This document shows positions 1-8,609 of a stretch of DNA of 37,954 bases, piece after piece. The position numbers and the translations under genes are program-made. A model generated the notes under the pieces. The model was not told where the DNA came from and ran no database searches. It saw nothing but the letters and a program-made list of their open reading frames with translations. Origin of the DNA: Planctomycetota bacterium (GTDB lineage: Bacteria; Planctomycetota; MHYJ01; JACQXL01; CAKKQI01); the NCBI GenBank assembly GCA_030633885.1, contig DAOWBV010000003.1, forward strand, positions 1 through 37,954, given 5' to 3'. Position 1 is the stretch's first letter. Each line of letters opens with the position of its first letter.

Positions 1-258
1 ATGAATATCCTCTGATCCGTTCAGGTTAAGCTTGCCTTTTTTTATATTCGCTTTGATCTGGTTCAGACTCTTGACCAGCTTCTTAAGTTCCATACCCGTA
101 ATAACCCCGGCCTTTTGCAGTGCCCGCGCATAGGCCAGACTGCCGGTGATATCTTCCTCGGCTAACCGCTTGTCAAAACCGATCGAGGCATTGAAATCCT
201 CGACCAGCGGATACTCGACTTTTCTATTTAACCGATTTTGCCAGAGTTTCTGATACAT
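1..258 (-). CDS. argH: argininosuccinate lyase, N-terminal part (gene runs off the window start)
   Basis: Minus-strand translation from ATG at 258: MYQKLWQNRLNRKVEYPLVEDFNASIGFDKRLAEEDITGSLAYARALQKAGVI..., typical ASL N-terminus; overlaps the argG 3' end by about 35 nt. Not in the ORF track because it is truncated. Confidence 0.9.
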   Translation of the reverse strand, partial: MYQKLWQNRLNRKVEYPLVEDFNASIGFDKRLAEEDITGSLAYARALQKAGVITGMELKKLVKSLNQIKANIKKGKLNLNGSEDIH

Positions 259-1483
259 TTTCTATTCCCTTGTTATTATTCTTTTGTCCGGCCCGGTATT
301 TGTCCATGTTAACCTCGGCAAAAGTCTGGGAATCCAGTCCCCAGAGTTTGATAAAACCTTCCGCGGATTTATGGTCAAAGGCATCGCCTTTATCGTAAGT
401 GGCCAGCGCCTTGTCATAAAGCGAGAACGGAGACTTTCTGCCGACCACCATGCAGGTGCCCTGATGCAATTTACACCGGACATTCCCGGTGACGGTCTTC
501 TGCGTGGTTTCCATGAAACTCTGAAGCGCCTTTTGCAGGGGCGAAAACCACAGCCCGTAATAAGTCAGCTCGGAAAACTTCTGCTCCATCATCTTCTTAA
601 AATGCAGAAGTTCCCGCGGCAGGGTCAGTCCTTCCAGCGCCTTATGCGCCGTGAGTAAAACCTGCGCCGCCGGCGCTTCATAGATTTCCCGGGATTTAAT
701 GCCCACTAACCGGTTCTCAATATGATCGATCCGGCCCACCCCGTGCGCGCCGGCCAGTTTGTTCAACCGCATAATGATATCCATAAAAGGATAGCCCTTA
801 TCATTTATCTTTAACGGTATCCCTTCTTCAAAATATACGTCAATGTACTCCGCTTCGGACGCGTACGGTTTGGCTGTCAGTTCATAAATATCTTCCGGCG
901 GTTCCACCCAGGCATCCTCCAGCACCCCGCACTCGATGCTCCGGCCCCAGAGGTTCGCGTCGATACTATAGGGTTTTTTATGCGTGATCTCGGTCGGGAT
1001 CCCGTTTTTCTTGGCGTATTCGATAGCCGTTTCCCGGGTAAAATCCCATTCCCGGGCCGGGGCGATGATTTTCAGGGACGGAGCCAGGGTACGCGTCGAA
1101 ACATCAAACCGGACTTGGTCGTTCCCTTTGCCCGTACAGCCGTGGGCGATCGCGTCCGCGTTTTCCTGTTGGGCGATATCCACCAGCAGTTTCGCGATGA
1201 GTGGCCGCGAAAGGGCCGTGGTCAGGGGATAGGCATCTTCGTAAACCGCGTTCGCCGTGACGGCCGGGATAATATAATCATTGACGAATTCTTTCCGCGC
1301 GTCGATCAGGATGGCTTTGGCCGCCCCGATCTGGCACGCTTTTTCCCGGGCGGCGACCAAATCCTCTCCCTGCCCCACATCGACCAGCAGCGCGATTATC
1401 TGGGCGTTATATTTGTCCGCCAGCCACTTTACCGCGACTGAAGTATCCAGCCCACCTGAATAAGCTAAAACTATCTTTTTCAT
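224..1483 (-). CDS. argG: argininosuccinate synthase
   Basis: MKKIVLAYSGGLDTSVAVKWL... with AYSGGLDTS ATP-pyrophosphatase motif; full length. Confidence 0.97.
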   Translation of the reverse strand: MKKIVLAYSGGLDTSVAVKWLADKYNAQIIALLVDVGQGEDLVAAREKACQIGAAKAILIDARKEFVNDYIIPAVTANAVYEDAYPLTTALSRPLIAKLLVDIAQQENADAIAHGCTGKGNDQVRFDVSTRTLAPSLKIIAPAREWDFTRETAIEYAKKNGIPTEITHKKPYSIDANLWGRSIECGVLEDAWVEPPEDIYELTAKPYASEAEYIDVYFEEGIPLKINDKGYPFMDIIMRLNKLAGAHGVGRIDHIENRLVGIKSREIYEAPAAQVLLTAHKALEGLTLPRELLHFKKMMEQKFSELTYYGLWFSPLQKALQSFMETTQKTVTGNVRCKLHQGTCMVVGRKSPFSLYDKALATYDKGDAFDHKSAEGFIKLWGLDSQTFAEVNMDKYRAGQKNNNKGIENVSETLAKSVK

Positions 1484-1601
1484 ATTTAGTACCTTCCCTT
1501 TGTGTTCAACCCGTGAGACGTTATCCGCTAAGCAGATTTTACGTCTTTTACGGAGTAGTCCAGTATAATCCTCTTGCTTGCCCCGTGATTTCGCAGGAAT
1601 T

Positions 1602-2084
1602 TTACGGGGTTGTTCCCTTTAAAAACTTTATTATCTTCGGAATATTCACTTTATTTTTCATTATCACCAGGATCGTATCATCACCGGCGATCGTTCCTAA
1701 AATTTCCTTTACTTCGGTCTGCTTGATTCCGTTCATAGAAAGTTCATCGATCAAGCGAGCCATGCCGGACGCTTCCCCCGGCAGGGTTTTTATCAGGATC
1801 AGGTTGTCCGTGCGCGAAATATTGACTACATATTTAGAGAACCGATTTTGCAGATCCTGTTGGATAAGCGGTCCGGTTTGGACGGTGGAAATTTTATAAT
1901 AATACGGTCCGTGCGGCGCCGGGGCGTAAATCACGCCTAATTCTTTCATGTCGCGCGAAAGAGTCGCCTGGGTAACTCTATGGCCGGCCCGGGCCAGCAA
2001 TTTCTGCAGTTGATGCTGAGTAACCACGAACTCTTTCTCCAGTATTTTCGCGATCTGTCCCTGCCTCAACTTTTTCGTTTTCAT
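1602..2084 (-). CDS. argR: arginine repressor ArgR
   Basis: N-terminal wHTH (TQATLSRDMKELGV) and C-terminal arginine-binding domain (GTIAGDDTILVI); adjacent to argG/argH. Confidence 0.94.
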   Translation of the reverse strand: MKTKKLRQGQIAKILEKEFVVTQHQLQKLLARAGHRVTQATLSRDMKELGVIYAPAPHGPYYYKISTVQTGPLIQQDLQNRFSKYVVNISRTDNLILIKTLPGEASGMARLIDELSMNGIKQTEVKEILGTIAGDDTILVIMKNKVNIPKIIKFLKGTTP

Positions 2085-2104
2085 GATTTCCGATAACCTC
2101 CAAT

Positions 2105-2139
2105 TGTATAGTTATACCATTATTATGCATAAATATACA
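2105..2139. promoter_or_regulatory. tandem ARG-box-like operator upstream of argR
   Basis: TGCATAAATATACA (2126-2139) matches TGNATNNNNATNCA exactly; TGTATAGTTATACC (2105-2118) matches with one mismatch; offset 21 bp between boxes, just upstream of argR. Confidence 0.65.
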
Positions 2140-2393
2140 ATATTAACGCAATTTGTCAAGTAAAAAATTAAAATTATACGAAAATATTTTGGGCGGGGCA
2201 GGGGCGTTATTCTGCACGAGATCAAATTAGCCAGGGAGAGATTAACTAAACAACCTATCGTCAAGCTAACAAAAGCCCGGTTCATAAAAGGAGTGCGTTT
2301 ATCAGTCTAAAGCGGCCGGTAGAGCCCCAACCGTTTTTTTAATTTCTTCATAACTTAACGCAGGCAAAAACATTGAAATCATGATTCCGGTAT

Positions 2394-3425
2394 TTAAAAT
2401 TTGATCTTAGCTTTTCTGAAATTGAGTTCAATCACTGAAATGATTCTGGCCATTTCAGCGGTAGTCTTGACCGGATACTTACCCACCGCAGTTTCCGCAG
2501 ATAATAAAAGGTAATCAACACCCTGCATAACAGCCATCGCCACATCATTAACTTCAGCCCTGGTTGGATAAGGGTTAAGGATCATTGATTCAAGTATCTG
2601 GGTAGCGACAATATTAAGTTTGTCAGCCGACTTGCATTTTTCTATAATTCTCTTTTGAAGCAAAGGAACTAATGCTCTTTCGACGCTCACCCCCAAATCA
2701 CCCCTCGCCACCATTACCCCGTCGCTTACCCTTATTATCCCGTCGATATTTTGAAACCCTTCCTTATCTTCAATTTTCGCCACTAAAAAAATACTCTTTT
2801 TGCCGTAAGTGGCAGCAATTTTTTTCAACTCAATGATACTACCGGCGTTCCGGACAAAAGAATGCGCGAACCAATCAATGCCGGAATTAATACCAAATCG
2901 CAAGTCGATCATATCCTGACGGGTAACCCCGGGCAAGGGCAGCTTCTTATTAAAGACAGTCAATCCTTTTCGGGAAAAAACTTTACCGCCCATTATCACC
3001 CGGCACTTGATCCGTTTGCCGCTAACCCTTTCAACCCTAAGTTCTATTTTCCCATCATCTAAAAAAATACGATCGTGCCGGGAAACATATTTAGGCAACC
3101 CGGGATAGTCAACGCTAACCATACCGCTATCACCGGTGACCCCATCCGTCGTAAAAATAAATTTTCGGTTTTCAGGCAAGCTGACAAAATTTTTTCTGAA
3201 ATGACCTATTCTTATCTTGGGCCCTTGTAAATCGCCCAAGATAATAATCTTTTTCTTCATCCGGGTTGAGGCCGACCTGATTTTTTTTATTATTCTATGG
3301 ATATCATCCGGTTGGCTGTGTGAAAAATTTAAGCGGGCAATTGACATCCCGGCCAAAATTAATTTCTCCAATGTACGGCTATTGTCGGAGGCCGGGCCAA
3401 TCGTACAGATAATTTTGGTTTTCAT
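2394..3425 (-). CDS. pyk: pyruvate kinase, short form apparently lacking the C-terminal domain
   Basis: MKTKIICTIGPASDNSRTLEKLILAGMSIARLNFSH...; VMVARGDLGVSV; ATQILESMI...PTRAEVNDVAMAVMQGVDYLLLSAETAVGKYP; ends at 343 aa. Confidence 0.92.
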   Translation of the reverse strand: MKTKIICTIGPASDNSRTLEKLILAGMSIARLNFSHSQPDDIHRIIKKIRSASTRMKKKIIILGDLQGPKIRIGHFRKNFVSLPENRKFIFTTDGVTGDSGMVSVDYPGLPKYVSRHDRIFLDDGKIELRVERVSGKRIKCRVIMGGKVFSRKGLTVFNKKLPLPGVTRQDMIDLRFGINSGIDWFAHSFVRNAGSIIELKKIAATYGKKSIFLVAKIEDKEGFQNIDGIIRVSDGVMVARGDLGVSVERALVPLLQKRIIEKCKSADKLNIVATQILESMILNPYPTRAEVNDVAMAVMQGVDYLLLSAETAVGKYPVKTTAEMARIISVIELNFRKAKIKF

Positions 3426-4396
3426 CTGGATAAAGTCTTTGCGAAAGCGTGGAATTTTCTATCTATATACTTCTGGCCTCGGACGCTTTTCTCAAGAAGA
3501 ATATGCCTGACAGAATTATTCCTTAAAACAATCGCTTTATTTTTTAATCCCCGCCTTATTAATCCGATCGCATCTACCCCGAAAATACTACCCAGAATAC
3601 GAGAGCGGGCTGACGGTGCGCCACCACGCTGAATGTATCCCAAAACCGAAACTCTTACCGGGAAACCGGTTCTTTTTTCGATTTTATGGGCCACGTCCAT
3701 GCTATTACCGGCCCCTTCCGCAAAAACAATAATCTCAGAAGTTTTATTGCCGGCTTTATCCCTTATTAAATCCGCGCATATCCGGTTTACACTATATTTC
3801 ATCTCTGGACTAATAATAAATTCGGCGCCGCTGGCTAAACCTATTGATAATGCCAAAAAACCGTGTTTCCGACCCATTACTTCCACTAAAAAAATCCGAT
3901 CAAAACTTGTCGCGGTATCCCGTATTTTATCAATTGCCTCCACGGCCGTATTCACGGCCGTATCAAATCCAATTGTTTCATCCGTACCGTAAACATCATT
4001 GTCGATAGAAGCCGGGATCGCCATAACCGGAACCCCTTTTTTAGCGATCTTAAGCGCGCCGGTAAAAGAGCCATCGCCGCCGATAACAACGAGATAATCC
4101 AGCTTATTTCTTTTCAAAGAATCAACTGCTTTTTGTAAACCAGCTGAAGTCATAATTTTCTTGCACCTGTTACTTTTAAGCATTGTACCACCATGATGAA
4201 TAATACCGCTGACCGAACGTCTTTTAAGTTCTTTTATCTCACCGTTTATCAAACCTTCATAGCCCCGATAAACACCGAACATACTAAACCCATGATATAT
4301 TCCATTACGTACCAAGGCACGTATGCAGGCATTAAGACCCGGCGCATCACCACCGGGTGTAATTAACGCTATTCTTTTCTTTTTTCTCGGACTCAT
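3422..4396 (-). CDS. pfkA: 6-phosphofructokinase (GGDGS motif, ATP-type by motif)
   Basis: GGDAPGLNACIRALVR, GGDGSFTGA, PASIDNDVYGTDETIGFDTA; 4-nt overlap with pyk. Confidence 0.93.
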   Translation of the reverse strand: MSPRKKKRIALITPGGDAPGLNACIRALVRNGIYHGFSMFGVYRGYEGLINGEIKELKRRSVSGIIHHGGTMLKSNRCKKIMTSAGLQKAVDSLKRNKLDYLVVIGGDGSFTGALKIAKKGVPVMAIPASIDNDVYGTDETIGFDTAVNTAVEAIDKIRDTATSFDRIFLVEVMGRKHGFLALSIGLASGAEFIISPEMKYSVNRICADLIRDKAGNKTSEIIVFAEGAGNSMDVAHKIEKRTGFPVRVSVLGYIQRGGAPSARSRILGSIFGVDAIGLIRRGLKNKAIVLRNNSVRHILLEKSVRGQKYIDRKFHAFAKTLSR

Positions 4397-4501
4397 AATT
4401 TTAAGGCCATAGAGGGGGTAGACTTTTATTATTTAACAAACTTAATTGTAATTTGCCTTGAGGTCCCACAGCATCGGTTCCGAAGCGCTTTAGGAAGTGA
4501 T

Positions 4502-5344
4502 TTACAGCACGACCACTTTATATCGATCGGCATGACAATTTATGTTTACCGCGACCGGCAGGGCCGTGATGTGGGCCGGGCCCTGATTGATATGGACCGC
4601 CAGGGCAGTGACCCGGCCGCCCAGACCTTGAGGCCCGATGCCTAATTTGTTTATTTCTTCCAGCAGTTCTTCTTCGAGTTTGGCATAAAAGGGGTCCGGG
4701 TTCCGGGCGCCGAGTTTTCTCAGGTGCGCTTTTTTGGAAAGAAGGGCCGCGCCTTCGAACGTGCCCCCAATGCCCACCCCCACGACGATCGGCGGACAGG
4801 GGTTAGCGCCGGCTTTCTTCACGGTTTCGATCACGAATTTTTTTGCGCCTTCGATCCCTTCCGAGGGTTTAAGCATCTTTAAAGCACTCATGTTCTCGCT
4901 CCCGCCGCCTTTGGGCAGGATCTGGAGCTGAAATTTGTCGCCGGCGACCAAGTCCAGGTAGATCGTCGCCGGGGTATTATCGCCGGTATTTTTTCGTTTG
5001 ATCGGGTCGGCGACGATGGATTTCCTTAAATAACCTTCAGTGTAACCCTGACGGACGCCTTCATTGATTGCTTCGATCAAATCACCACCGGTGATATGGA
5101 CCTCCTGTCCCAGGGTGATGAAAATGACGGCCGTGCCGGTGTCCTGACAGGTGGGCTGCATATTTTTTTTGGCCAGCCGGTTATTTTCCAGAATCTGCTG
5201 CAGTATTTCTTTTCCCTGAGGTGACTCTTCGGTGGTCAGGGCTTTTTCCAGAGCGGCAGTAACGCCTTCCCCGATCACACAATTGGCCTCGATACACATT
5301 TTTTTTACGGCCGAAATGATAGTTTCCGTTTTTAGCTCTCTCAT
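4502..5344 (-). CDS. class I (two-subunit) fumarate hydratase alpha subunit
   Basis: MRELKTETIISAVKKMCIEANCVIGEGVTAALEKAL...; QPTCQDTGTAVIF; CPPIVVGVGIGGTFEGAALLSKKA. Confidence 0.92.
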   Translation of the reverse strand: MRELKTETIISAVKKMCIEANCVIGEGVTAALEKALTTEESPQGKEILQQILENNRLAKKNMQPTCQDTGTAVIFITLGQEVHITGGDLIEAINEGVRQGYTEGYLRKSIVADPIKRKNTGDNTPATIYLDLVAGDKFQLQILPKGGGSENMSALKMLKPSEGIEGAKKFVIETVKKAGANPCPPIVVGVGIGGTFEGAALLSKKAHLRKLGARNPDPFYAKLEEELLEEINKLGIGPQGLGGRVTALAVHINQGPAHITALPVAVNINCHADRYKVVVL

Positions 5345-5413
5345 AAATCAATCTCTTTCTGTGCCACGGAGATAAGGATTGTTATTTATCAAGCTGATCT
5401 CCGATATCCGTGG

Positions 5414-6667
5414 TTACTTTTTTTTGTCATTCTCTGCTTTATCAAGTTCAGCGGATAATTTTTCGGCGCATTGCGGACAGATGCCGTGGGTGAATTCCGC
5501 TTCGGAATGGTCATCAATATAAGATTCCACCTGTTTCCAGTAGCCATGGTCATCCTTTATTTTTTTGCAATAGGCGCAGATGGGCAGGAGTCCGCTTAAT
5601 GATTTGATTTTGGCCAGCGCGTTCTGTAACTCGCTGATCAGACGGTCTTTTTCTTTAATATTGGTTTGCAATCGGCTCTCGATCCGACCGAGATAGAAAT
5701 AAAAAAACGGGACCAGGGCCAAAGCGGAAAGCAAAAAGAGCAGTAGCATAGTCAAGGCGAAGTTTTCCAGGTCCGCGAATTGATCAGTAAAATCCTTGGC
5801 GACGAAAATGTCGCCGACCGTTTTCCCGGATGCGTCGTGCAAGTCAAGCAGGCCGCCGCTGAATATTCGGTTGTCAATCTTGATAAAGAATGCCTGATGA
5901 TGTTCATGCTTTTCATCGTTTAATAGCTTCAGGACTTCTTCAGGGGGAGCCGGAAAAGCGGAAGAAAAAATAACCGAATTCTTGAGTTTGTTCCAGTCGC
6001 CTTTCGTTCCTATCATTCGTTGGCCTTCCAGCCAGTTTTTTTCGTCAAGATGTTTTTTTGATATGGTCACGACCATTTTCAGGCCGAATATTTTTTCCAG
6101 TTCCGGGGCAATACGGTCGATGTCCTCACCTAATTCGATGAATCCGGCCAATCGCTTATCAATGAACCAGGGATGAACGACCCGCAAGGTAAATGTTCCG
6201 AATATTCCCAGCTCGATCCCGTGGCAGGGGATCTGGGTTTCCGCGGATCTTTTCAGGGTGAACCGGTCTATTTTGTCTCCGTGCCTGGTTGGGTTGTGCA
6301 TCCGGAGGAAATTGACACCGTCTAATTGGTGGAAATAGAAGTGGGTGATATTATATTTTTTATTGACCCAATCGTAGATCCGGTTGGACTCCTGCTGGAG
6401 AAGTTTCCGGTCTTTATTCAACCAGGCTGATTGTATTTTTTTGTCCGTTTTGATGATATCGATTAAGCCGTGGATCGTTTTCGCGTTCAGTTCGATATGG
6501 TTTTGCAGTATCTGGTTTACTTTAACTATTTCCTGCTTGGTCTCTCGGGTGATCTTATTGCTGACCAGTTTATTAGAGCTAAGCCACATAAAAACGGCTA
6601 GCAGCAAAAGCGCTAATATGACCGGGACGATAATGACCAGTCTGATCCGTTGTTTTTCTAAGCTCAT
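5414..6667 (-). CDS. membrane sensor: TM, periplasmic dCache_3-like domain, TM, coiled coil, C-terminal Cys-rich module
   Basis: N-terminal TM (IIVPVILALLLLAVFMWL), FHQLDGVNFLRMHNP and GIELGIFGTFTLRVVHPWF typical of dCache_3-type sensors, second TM (FALTMLLLFLLSALALVPFFYFYL), then LPICAYCKKIKDDHGYWKQVESYIDDHSEAEFTHGICPQCAEKL. Confidence 0.75.
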   Translation of the reverse strand: MSLEKQRIRLVIIVPVILALLLLAVFMWLSSNKLVSNKITRETKQEIVKVNQILQNHIELNAKTIHGLIDIIKTDKKIQSAWLNKDRKLLQQESNRIYDWVNKKYNITHFYFHQLDGVNFLRMHNPTRHGDKIDRFTLKRSAETQIPCHGIELGIFGTFTLRVVHPWFIDKRLAGFIELGEDIDRIAPELEKIFGLKMVVTISKKHLDEKNWLEGQRMIGTKGDWNKLKNSVIFSSAFPAPPEEVLKLLNDEKHEHHQAFFIKIDNRIFSGGLLDLHDASGKTVGDIFVAKDFTDQFADLENFALTMLLLFLLSALALVPFFYFYLGRIESRLQTNIKEKDRLISELQNALAKIKSLSGLLPICAYCKKIKDDHGYWKQVESYIDDHSEAEFTHGICPQCAEKLSAELDKAENDKKK

Positions 6668-6844
6668 AGGTTATTTCTATTATCCGTTATTGGCTATTAA
6701 CTGCTTGACTTTTCTCCCCGTTATTCAATACTTTTACGGTGCGGGCTGTTTTTTTCCGGGTAACTTTCCGGTGCATTTCTTCCGGTGCTTTCATAACGGT
6801 GGCAAACTTAGAAGCTTCAGCCGCGCTGATCCATTAGAGTTGCG

Positions 6845-7042
6845 ATCTTTCCGGTTGGATATTTTTTTTAGCCGCCGGTTATTTCCCGGGATCTATTGCC
6901 GTATTTCTTTTCCCTGCGGTGATTCTTCAGTTTCCAGCGCTTTTTCCAATGCTTGAGTTACGCCTTCTCCGATAATACAATTGGCCTCGATGCACATTTT
7001 TTTTACGGTCGCAATAATTTGTTCGATTTTTATTTCTCTCAT
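6845..7042 (-). pseudogene. decayed 5' fragment of a second fumarate hydratase alpha gene
   Basis: Reads MREIKIEQIIATVKKMCIEANCIIGEGVTQALEKALETEESPQGKEIRQ*IPGNNR..KK.IQP, closely parallel to the first ~65 residues of the intact gene at 4502-5344, with an in-frame TAG and a frameshift at an A-run. Confidence 0.88.
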
Positions 7043-7109
7043 AATATTATTTAGGGCACTCCAATTCTCCGTCTGCCTGCCTATTCGTCAGTAATTCCCC
7101 ACTCGCCTG

Positions 7110-7135
7110 TCCGCCGAAGCTTTAGCGTAGGCGGA
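7110..7135. repeat. short hairpin with GAAGCTTTAGCG core (copy 1)
   Basis: TCCGCC-GAAGCTTTAGCGTA-GGCGGA; core shared with 34469-34494. Confidence 0.6.
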
Positions 7136-7177
7136 AAAGTGAGGGTTCCCGATCACCGGACATCGATAACATTTATA

Positions 7178-7717
7178 TTATAATATTTTAGTTCCGTATT
7201 CGTAGCCTTTTTCAAAGGCCTTGAGATTTATCGTTTCGGTCCCTTTCGGGACTGAGGTCTTGATCGCGTTGGTCATGGCTTTTTTGGAGACGACTTTGGT
7301 GACCGCGGTCATGAAACCGAGCATGACGATATTGGCGACCACTTTCTGGCCGATATTTTCGGCCAGGCTGGTGGCCGGTATCTTAGCGAACTTGACGTCC
7401 GTTCTGACCTTGCCGGTTTTAACCAGATCTTCATCGATCAGCATTACCCCGCCGCTTTTCAGGTTGTCTTTATATTTCGTGTAGGCTTCTTGTGACATGG
7501 AGATGAAGATGTCGGGTTCGATGATATCAGGATAAGTGACCGGCTGGCTGGAGATAACCAGCTGGGCGCTGCAGGCGCCGCCGCGTGATTCCGGTCCGTA
7601 ACTCTGGGTCAGGGTGGAGTGCTTGTCGTCGTAGATGCAGGCCGCCTTACCGGTGATGAAACCGGCCTTGATGATGCCCTGTCCGCCGAAACCGGTGAAC
7701 CTTATTTCTTTATGCAT
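7178..7717 (-). CDS. korC: 2-oxoacid:ferredoxin oxidoreductase gamma subunit
   Basis: MHKEIRFTGFGGQGIIKAGFITGKAAC...TQSYGPESRGGACSAQLVIS, canonical gamma domain. Confidence 0.92.
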   Translation of the reverse strand: MHKEIRFTGFGGQGIIKAGFITGKAACIYDDKHSTLTQSYGPESRGGACSAQLVISSQPVTYPDIIEPDIFISMSQEAYTKYKDNLKSGGVMLIDEDLVKTGKVRTDVKFAKIPATSLAENIGQKVVANIVMLGFMTAVTKVVSKKAMTNAIKTSVPKGTETINLKAFEKGYEYGTKIL

Positions 7718-8600
7718 GGTGTTCTATTTTTTTCCGTTCTTCTTTGGGGATATCTTCTTTTTTATTAGGCTGCGGCTTGGCTATGTGGTCGTAGAGGACC
7801 TCGGTGAAGGTCGGTCGCTGGATATCGACGAAGTTACCGACCACGATCTTACCGTCCATGCCTAGAGCGGCGTCTTTCAAGTCGACTTTGTGGTTAATGA
7901 TCGTATTTTTCTGGTAATCTTTGATCATCTTGAGCCCGTTGCCGAGTTTGTTCATTCGTCCATAAAGGGTCGGGCAGGGCGAGATGATCTCCACAAAGGT
8001 GAACCCTTTTTTGTTCAGGGCGTGGAGGATAGAATTTTCCAGCCGGCGCACGTCGAGCATGGTCCAGCGGGCGACATAAACCGCGCCGCTGCCGGCCGCT
8101 AAATAAGCCAGGTTGAACGGGAACTCGAAATTACCGAAGGGCGTGGTGGCGCTGCGCGCGGTGATCGGCGTGGTCGGCCCGCCCTGGCCGCCGGTCATGC
8201 CGTAGGTAAAATTATTGACGCAAATGACGGTCAGGTCCACGTTCCGCCGGGCGGCGTGGATGAAATGATTCCCGCCGATTGAGATCAGGTCGCCGTCGCC
8301 GCTGAAGACGATCACTTTCAGTTTCGGGTTGGCCAGTTTCAGGCCGGTGGCAAAGGGGATCGGTCGGCCGTGGGTAGTGTGGAACGAATCAAGCTTGACG
8401 TAGCCCGCCACCCGGCCGGTACAGCCGATGCCGGAGACGATGGAAGTTTTTTTCATATCGATCTTGGATTTGACCAACGCGTGCAGGAAAGTATTGAGAC
8501 AGGTCCCCAGCCCGCAACCGGAACACCAGATATGAGGTATTCGATCCTCTCGCAGATAAGCGTCCATGGGATGGTTTAAAGCAATTTGTTCTTCCGTCAT
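7710..8600 (-). CDS. korB: 2-oxoacid:ferredoxin oxidoreductase beta subunit (TPP binding)
   Basis: WCSGCGLGTCLNTFLHAL, GIGCTGRVAGYV, FSGDGDLISIGGNHFIHAARRNVDLTVICVNNFTYGMTGGQ. Confidence 0.94.
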   Translation of the reverse strand: MTEEQIALNHPMDAYLREDRIPHIWCSGCGLGTCLNTFLHALVKSKIDMKKTSIVSGIGCTGRVAGYVKLDSFHTTHGRPIPFATGLKLANPKLKVIVFSGDGDLISIGGNHFIHAARRNVDLTVICVNNFTYGMTGGQGGPTTPITARSATTPFGNFEFPFNLAYLAAGSGAVYVARWTMLDVRRLENSILHALNKKGFTFVEIISPCPTLYGRMNKLGNGLKMIKDYQKNTIINHKVDLKDAALGMDGKIVVGNFVDIQRPTFTEVLYDHIAKPQPNKKEDIPKEERKKIEHHA

Positions 8601-8609
8601 TATTCCTCT

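Noticed and set aside
284-1463. Plus-strand ORFs opposite argG and similar antisense ORFs throughout the track
   Set aside because: They overlap well-supported genes on the other strand and have no recognisable domains; typical of antisense open frames in coding DNA.
1511-1550. AGACGT...ACGTCT hairpin between argR and argG as an attenuator
   Set aside because: Only 6 bp plus CGT/ACG with a long loop; no leader peptide or U-tract visible; insufficient evidence.
6384-6956. 190-aa plus-strand ORF across the sensor 5' end and pseudogene region
   Set aside because: Antisense to the sensor start and the fumarate hydratase remnant; Phe/Ser/Cys-rich translation without domain features.
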